A stretch of 64,000 bases of DNA, from positions 1 to 64,000 of the forward strand of contig NZ_AKWY02000018.1 in NCBI RefSeq assembly GCF_000306255.2, in the 5' to 3' direction. The notes beneath the pieces were generated by a model. That model ran no database searches and was not told where the DNA came from. It saw only the letters and a list, made by a program, of their open reading frames with translations. Source of the stretch: Leptospira noguchii serovar Panama str. CZ214. Lineage in GTDB: Bacteria > Spirochaetota > Leptospiria > Leptospirales > Leptospiraceae. Shown in pieces: positions 59,991-64,000 of this stretch. The translations under genes were made by a program, and so were the position numbers. Every line of letters starts with the position of its first letter. Within the stretch, counting starts at the first letter, position 1.

Positions 59991-60463
59991 ATTTAAATCT
60001 TATCCGAAGTCAGCATTTTAAAAACCCGATCCTTGCTGTTTTTAAAATATTTTGTAAGTTCTCAATCGATTTTTTTGCAAAAATAGTTTTTTTATTCGCA
60101 CTTAGTTTCTTTGTATAATTTCTTATTCTGATCAATTAAAGCTCTAAAATAACAATCCGAACTACTTTTGAACGTGATGAAACAACCTTTTAGGTAAAAA
60201 GACTATTTGAATACCGATCATCCATCCTCTCATGAAATTCAATAGTCCAAGTTATGCAAAACTATCTGATTATGGAAATCAATTCTCTAATACCAAAAAC
60301 TTAACCCATAGAAATCATTAGAACAAGTCACTAAGTTATCCTTTCTTTTTTGCGTTGAAATTTTTCATAAAAGCTAAAACTGACATTATGAAAAGTCTTA
60401 AAGATAAAGAATGATTTAAATCAATATAATTCTACAAAACTCAAAATAGAGACTATATAAAAA
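59991..60463. other. AT-rich intergenic region
   Basis: About 470 bases, AT-rich, no repeat or open frame recognised. It separates the divergent alkyltransferase and the double-CxxC gene and so must contain both promoters. Confidence 0.4.
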
Positions 60464-61174
60464 ATGAAAAAATCAAATATCTGGAAAATTACCGAGTGTA
60501 TCAATCCTATCTACGCTGAATGTTGGCTTAGAAGTCCAGTAAAACTTGTTGAAAAGTTTCCGTGTGATTCGTGCAATATCGGAGGCAAATATGAGACACC
60601 GAGCCCATTGACCATTGAATGGGAAGAAGGATCAAATGATATAGGTGATTTTTCGTGGCCTACAGGTGGACGCGTAATTGTCAAAGAAACCGTTTTTAAT
60701 GCGCTCAATGAAATTGTCGGAGAACTCAGTTCCGGACCCGTAAAAATGATACAGGATCCAAAATTGCAATCTCCAATAAGAAAAATGAAAAGAAAACCCA
60801 GGGTGTATTTACCCTACCAAGGACCGCTTCTTGTTGAACTTATAGTAGATAAACAAATATCATTTTTACCTAATACAACTACAAAAATTATAGACCAATG
60901 TGAAATATGTGGGAGAACACAAAGAGAGCTAATAGGTGTAGAAGAGAAAGAACATTTTTGGAACGCATCATCTAAGAAGCTTATAAGAATAAATAATACG
61001 CGAGAATCAGAAAAAGGATTATTTGTGTCATCTTCTGACATTGGTAGTAATGCTATATTTTTTCGTGTAGATGAATTCAGTGATGCAATATTATGTACTG
61101 ATGAAATGAAAAAAATACTTCAAGAAAAAGAATATACTAATATTGATTTTCTTGCTTATGGTGAAGTGAGATGA
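60464..61174 (+). CDS. Double-CxxC protein, SitI6-immunity-like
   Basis: 236 residues. Two CxxC pairs: CDSC near residue 34 and CEIC near residue 145, in the arrangement of the Myxococcus double-CXXCG family (SitI6-type immunity). The SitI6 type starts with a similar opening (..IxxCxxPxxxCxxCG) and ends with a L-x-x-x-D. Family match is from pattern and length; not certain. No toxin gene adjoins it, so it may be an orphan immunity gene. Base composition is AT-rich like its surroundings. Confidence 0.5.
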   Translation: MKKSNIWKITECINPIYAECWLRSPVKLVEKFPCDSCNIGGKYETPSPLTIEWEEGSNDIGDFSWPTGGRVIVKETVFNALNEIVGELSSGPVKMIQDPKLQSPIRKMKRKPRVYLPYQGPLLVELIVDKQISFLPNTTTKIIDQCEICGRTQRELIGVEEKEHFWNASSKKLIRINNTRESEKGLFVSSSDIGSNAIFFRVDEFSDAILCTDEMKKILQEKEYTNIDFLAYGEVR

Positions 61175-61230
61175 ATCAAACTTTATGAAAATATTCAAAA
61201 CAATTGTTTTAATCCATGAAGTTTTATACA

Positions 61231-61326
61231 ATCGAGTTGTTGAAATTTCTATAGTGAAGATTCATAAAATTGCTTCAATTGTCCCTTTCAACACAATCGA
61301 AACAAATCAAGGATTGATTTTTTAAA
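61231..61326. repeat. Repeat family B copy (diverged)
   Basis: ATCGAGTTGTTGAAATTTCT start, then ATAGTGAAGATTCATAAAAT and TGCTTCAATTGTCCCTTTCA, shared with 43671-43765. Confidence 0.55.
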
Positions 61327-61500
61327 AAATTAAATACAGAAGTATTATAAAATTTTTATTTATCTTGAAAATTTATAAAAAATTCAAATATAGAAAAATC
61401 AAATTTCTAAGCAAACGTAATTCATTTTAAAAATCTTATCAAACTAAAAGCTCCATTTTGGACTTATCCCAAAACCTGTCAAATCCCAATAGAAACGAGA

Positions 61501-61620
61501 CATTGAGTTCTGTAAAACGTGGGAACTATTGCAATATTTAAAACTGTTCGAAAGTTTGCAAATTGCTAGATGCGACTTAATTTGTGGGAAATACTGCATT
61601 TTATTAAAAATTTCTAAAGA
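61501..61620. repeat. Repeat family C fragment
   Basis: Contains ACGTGGGAACTATTGCAAT and GCGACTTAATTTGTGGGAAA, shared with 46071-46286 but missing the first part. Confidence 0.45.
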
Positions 61621-61770
61621 ATGATCGCGTAAAATTCTTTGTCTAAATTTCCTATTTTAAAGTGAATTCGACGTAAAAAAATCTGGACAAACCCCACTTT
61701 CATTAGTTTGAAAATCAAATCTCTACATGAAGTCTCCGTTATACTGTATCAAAATTAATACTAAAACAAA

Positions 61771-62544
61771 CTACGAGTGAATCAATTTCACAAGTTGATC
61801 GATTCCTTCTTCAAATAACGCTGGGCCGGGCTGAAGGATAATAGAAGAATCCAATTCATAAACTTTATGATTTAGAATTGCATTTACATTTTGCCAATCT
61901 GGATGCTTTTGAACCCATTCAAAGTTCATAGGTTTTCCGCACCAAGAACCAATATAAACGTCCGGGTTTGCTTTTGCAACATCCGCTGCACAAACGATTC
62001 TATCCTTTGCTAAAGATTTCGTTTTAAGATGTTCAAAACAATCTTTTCCCCCAGCAAATGTAATGAGTTCTGAAACCCAGGAAATCCCGGTTATGATCGG
62101 TTCATCCCATTCTTGAAAAAAGATAGATGGTTGACTTCTAGAAGAATATATTCTTTCAATTTCGTCTAACTTTCTTTTCCAACCTTCAATGAGTTTTTGG
62201 GTCTCATTTCCTTTTCCTACTATAGATCCTAAAAGAGACAACGTATCGAAAATTTCCAAAATCGTTCTTTGATTTGTGACAAGTACGTTCAACCCTTCAG
62301 CAATTAGATCTTTTGCAAGAGCCGATTGTATATCCGAAAACCCGATTACTAGATCTGGTTTTAGTTCCTTAATTTTTTTCACATTTCCATTGATAAACGC
62401 AGAAACCTTAGGTTTTTCTTTTTTAGCTCTGAGTGGTCTAACTGTATAGGCGGAGATTCCTACAATTCGTTCTTCAACTCCAAGCAAGTAAAATAACTCG
62501 GTCGTTTCTTCAGTAAGACAGATGATTCTTTTCGGGCCGATCAA
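61771..62544 (-). CDS. BtuF-like substrate-binding protein without signal peptide
   Basis: 257 residues. It begins MIGPKRIICLTEETTELFYL with no export signal, then LGVEERIVGISAYTVRP, KPDLVIGFSDIQSALAKDLI and a later GGKDCFEHLKTK, which is the layout of cobalamin/iron ABC binding proteins (BtuF/FepB type). The absence of a signal peptide suggests a cytosolic binding protein or a missed upstream start; the in-frame region upstream lies in a family-B copy. Substrate (corrinoid or siderophore) is inferred from the family. Confidence 0.7.
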   Translation of the reverse strand: MIGPKRIICLTEETTELFYLLGVEERIVGISAYTVRPLRAKKEKPKVSAFINGNVKKIKELKPDLVIGFSDIQSALAKDLIAEGLNVLVTNQRTILEIFDTLSLLGSIVGKGNETQKLIEGWKRKLDEIERIYSSRSQPSIFFQEWDEPIITGISWVSELITFAGGKDCFEHLKTKSLAKDRIVCAADVAKANPDVYIGSWCGKPMNFEWVQKHPDWQNVNAILNHKVYELDSSIILQPGPALFEEGIDQLVKLIHS

Positions 62545-62882
62545 ACTTTTAACACCTTTTCTAAAATAAGTCCGGAAAAATCAGCTTTGCTTGAAATAGA
62601 TTGTAATATAAAATTTATATTATTTAGGTAAATTGAATAGAGTTGTTGAAAAATAAATTCTCCATCTGTTTTTGTTTTATGGAAACGGTAGATTGAAGTA
62701 ATTTTGTTAATCGTCACTATGGAATTTTTCAACAATTCTAATATATAAAAATACTACTCAGTAAGAATTCAATTTCCATTAAATAGGAAGTTGCCGAGTA
62801 GAAAAAGTTGTTTAGATTTCTTTCTAACTGAGCAATTCCATTTTCTGCGGTTTGGCTTGATTTGTTAAAAACCAAACCTATA
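62545..62882. other. Intergenic region with family B copy
   Basis: About 340 bases with a family-B copy at 62639-62742 and otherwise AT-rich sequence. Confidence 0.5.
62639..62742. repeat. Repeat family B copy
   Basis: Starts TAGAGTTGTTGAAAAATAAA and ends TTTTTCAACAATTCTAAT; nearly identical to 48525-48630 over its length. Confidence 0.7.
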
Positions 62883-64000
62883 TCAACTGTGAAATTTCTT
62901 TTTATCTTCGATCAACTTTTGAACCACAGATGGATCTGCAAGAGTAGAAATATCTCCTAAACCTTCAAATTCTCCTGAAGCGATTTTTCTTAAAATCCTT
63001 CTCATAATTTTTCCGGAACGTGTTTTTGGAAGACCCGGAGCCCAATGGATCACATCCGGTCTTGCAATCTTACCAATCATTTTTTCCACAGTTGCAATAA
63101 GTTCCTTTTTTAAGGTATCGTTAGTCGTAACACCTTCTTTAACGGTTACATAAGCATAAATTCCCTGGCCTTTTATATCGTGGGGAAAACCCACTACGGC
63201 TGCTTCGGCAACTGATTTATTTTCAACAAGTGCACTTTCCACTTCTGCGCTTCCGATCCTATGACCGGAAACGTTGATCACATCGTCCACTCTTCCAGTG
63301 ATCCAAAAATAACCGTCCTTATCTCTACGTGCTCCGTCTCCCGTAAAATAATATCCTTTAAACTGAGAAAAGTAAGTTTCAAAAAATCGTTTTGAATCTC
63401 CGTAAACCCCGCGCATCATTGAAGGCCAAGGACCTTTGATACATAGATTTCCAGAAACTTCTCCTTTATCCATAATCTCCTTACCTTCGTTATCCACCAA
63501 AACAGGTTGAACTCCAAAAAACGGTAAAGTCGCCGAACCAGGCTTTTGTGGAATAGCTCCTGGAAGCGCTGTAATCATAATCGATCCCGTTTCCGTCTGC
63601 CACCAAGTATCTACGATCGGACATTTTCCTTTTCCTATGTTTTTAAAATACCATTCCCAGGCTTCAGGATTGATCGGTTCTCCGACCGAGCCCAAAAGAC
63701 GAAGCGAACTCAAATCTCTTTTTTGAATATGATTTAAACCCTCTCTCATCAAAGCCCGAATCGCCGTCGGTGCGGTATAAAATATATTTACCCCATACTT
63801 ATCAATGACGTCCCAAAATCTCCCAGCGTCCGGATAAGAAGGAACTCCTTCAAACATTACAGAAGAGGCTCCGTTGGATAATGGACCATAAACTAAATAA
63901 GAATGACCAGTTACCCAACCAATATCCGCAGTACACCAATATGTATCTTCTGGTTTAATATCAAATACATAATGAAATGTTAAATTAGTTCCTAAAAGAT
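62883..64000 (-). CDS. acs: Acetyl-CoA synthetase, C-terminal part (cut by window edge)
   Basis: Partial, about 372 residues visible; the frame stays open to the window edge, where it reads [20 protein letters not shown]. The adenylate-forming motifs [40 protein letters not shown] and the acetylatable lysine in [10 protein letters not shown] (near the C-terminus) identify an acetate-CoA ligase. WWQTETGS is also typical. It activates acetate through acetyl-AMP; the lysine is where acetylation would switch it off. Confidence 0.95.
   Translation of the reverse strand, partial: LLGTNLTFHYVFDIKPEDTYWCTADIGWVTGHSYLVYGPLSNGASSVMFEGVPSYPDAGRFWDVIDKYGVNIFYTAPTAIRALMREGLNHIQKRDLSSLRLLGSVGEPINPEAWEWYFKNIGKGKCPIVDTWWQTETGSIMITALPGAIPQKPGSATLPFFGVQPVLVDNEGKEIMDKGEVSGNLCIKGPWPSMMRGVYGDSKRFFETYFSQFKGYYFTGDGARRDKDGYFWITGRVDDVINVSGHRIGSAEVESALVENKSVAEAAVVGFPHDIKGQGIYAYVTVKEGVTTNDTLKKELIATVEKMIGKIARPDVIHWAPGLPKTRSGKIMRRILRKIASGEFEGLGDISTLADPSVVQKLIEDKKKFHS

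Larger units (their letters stand above)
61175..61770. other. Intergenic region with repeat copies
   Basis: About 600 bases. Holds a family-B copy (61231-61326) and a family-C fragment (61501-61620). No gene supported. Confidence 0.5.

Noticed and set aside
62541..62735. Open frame upstream of the BtuF-like gene
   Set aside because: Located in the family-B copy; not conserved as protein and no ribosome site.

Overview
The window suggests a pathogenic-clade Leptospira chromosome (L. interrogans-like). Reasons: the right half is AT-rich, carries two genes of the Leptospira-typical DUF1564 family, and has intergenic regions full of small dispersed repeats. The left half (about 1-35.4 kb) is visibly richer in G+C, is densely packed, and is a Mu-related transposable prophage with a contractile tail. 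The left end of the prophage lies outside the window. No tRNA, rRNA or CRISPR array was seen.

Prophage layout. Positions 97-24140 form one long minus-strand late block. Read in its own direction it runs: excisionase-like HTH protein, membrane STAS-like protein, spanin candidate, M23 endolysin, holin candidate, terminase small and large subunits, portal, gpF-like head protein with a zincin domain, DUF2213 protease/scaffold, decoration protein, major capsid, connector/neck proteins, sheath, tube, tail chaperone (with frameshift extension), tape measure, Dit-like, plug-like, late-control D, spike, gp25-like, baseplate J, DUF2612-like, collar fibre, DUF4376 fibre assembly. A MORN-repeat moron sits at 24.2 kb. 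A switch region at 25.2-26.5 kb has two XRE repressors, a bidirectional terminator and two palindromic operators around a promoter. From it the early operon runs rightward (26.5-35.4 kb): small HTH proteins, a MuA-type DDE transposase, a MuB-type ATPase, a lysine-rich peptide, Gam, DUF488, MazG-like and GemA-like proteins. So early and late modules diverge from a central switch, unlike the colinear Mu map. Three genes are split by 1-2 nt indels (terL, D-like, gam), so the prophage may be decaying; the tail-chaperone shift looks programmed instead.

Chromosomal part (35.4-64 kb). An OppD/OppF-type ABC ATPase pair abuts the prophage and is followed by an AsmA-like protein and a small membrane protein. 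Next come DUF1564, a membrane MutS-like ATPase, a secreted caspase-like protease, ilvC, a second DUF1564, two paralogous membrane chemotaxis receptors, OsmC, a flavin monooxygenase, a PhoD-like phosphatase, an alpha/beta hydrolase, MTA phosphorylase, an AraC-Ogt fusion, a double-CxxC protein resembling Myxococcus SitI6 immunity proteins, a BtuF-like binding protein without signal peptide, and the 3' part of acs, cut by the window edge. At least three families of short dispersed repeats (A, with 7-bp target duplications; B, about 100 bp with terminal inverted repeats; C, about 220-250 bp) occupy most of the long gaps.
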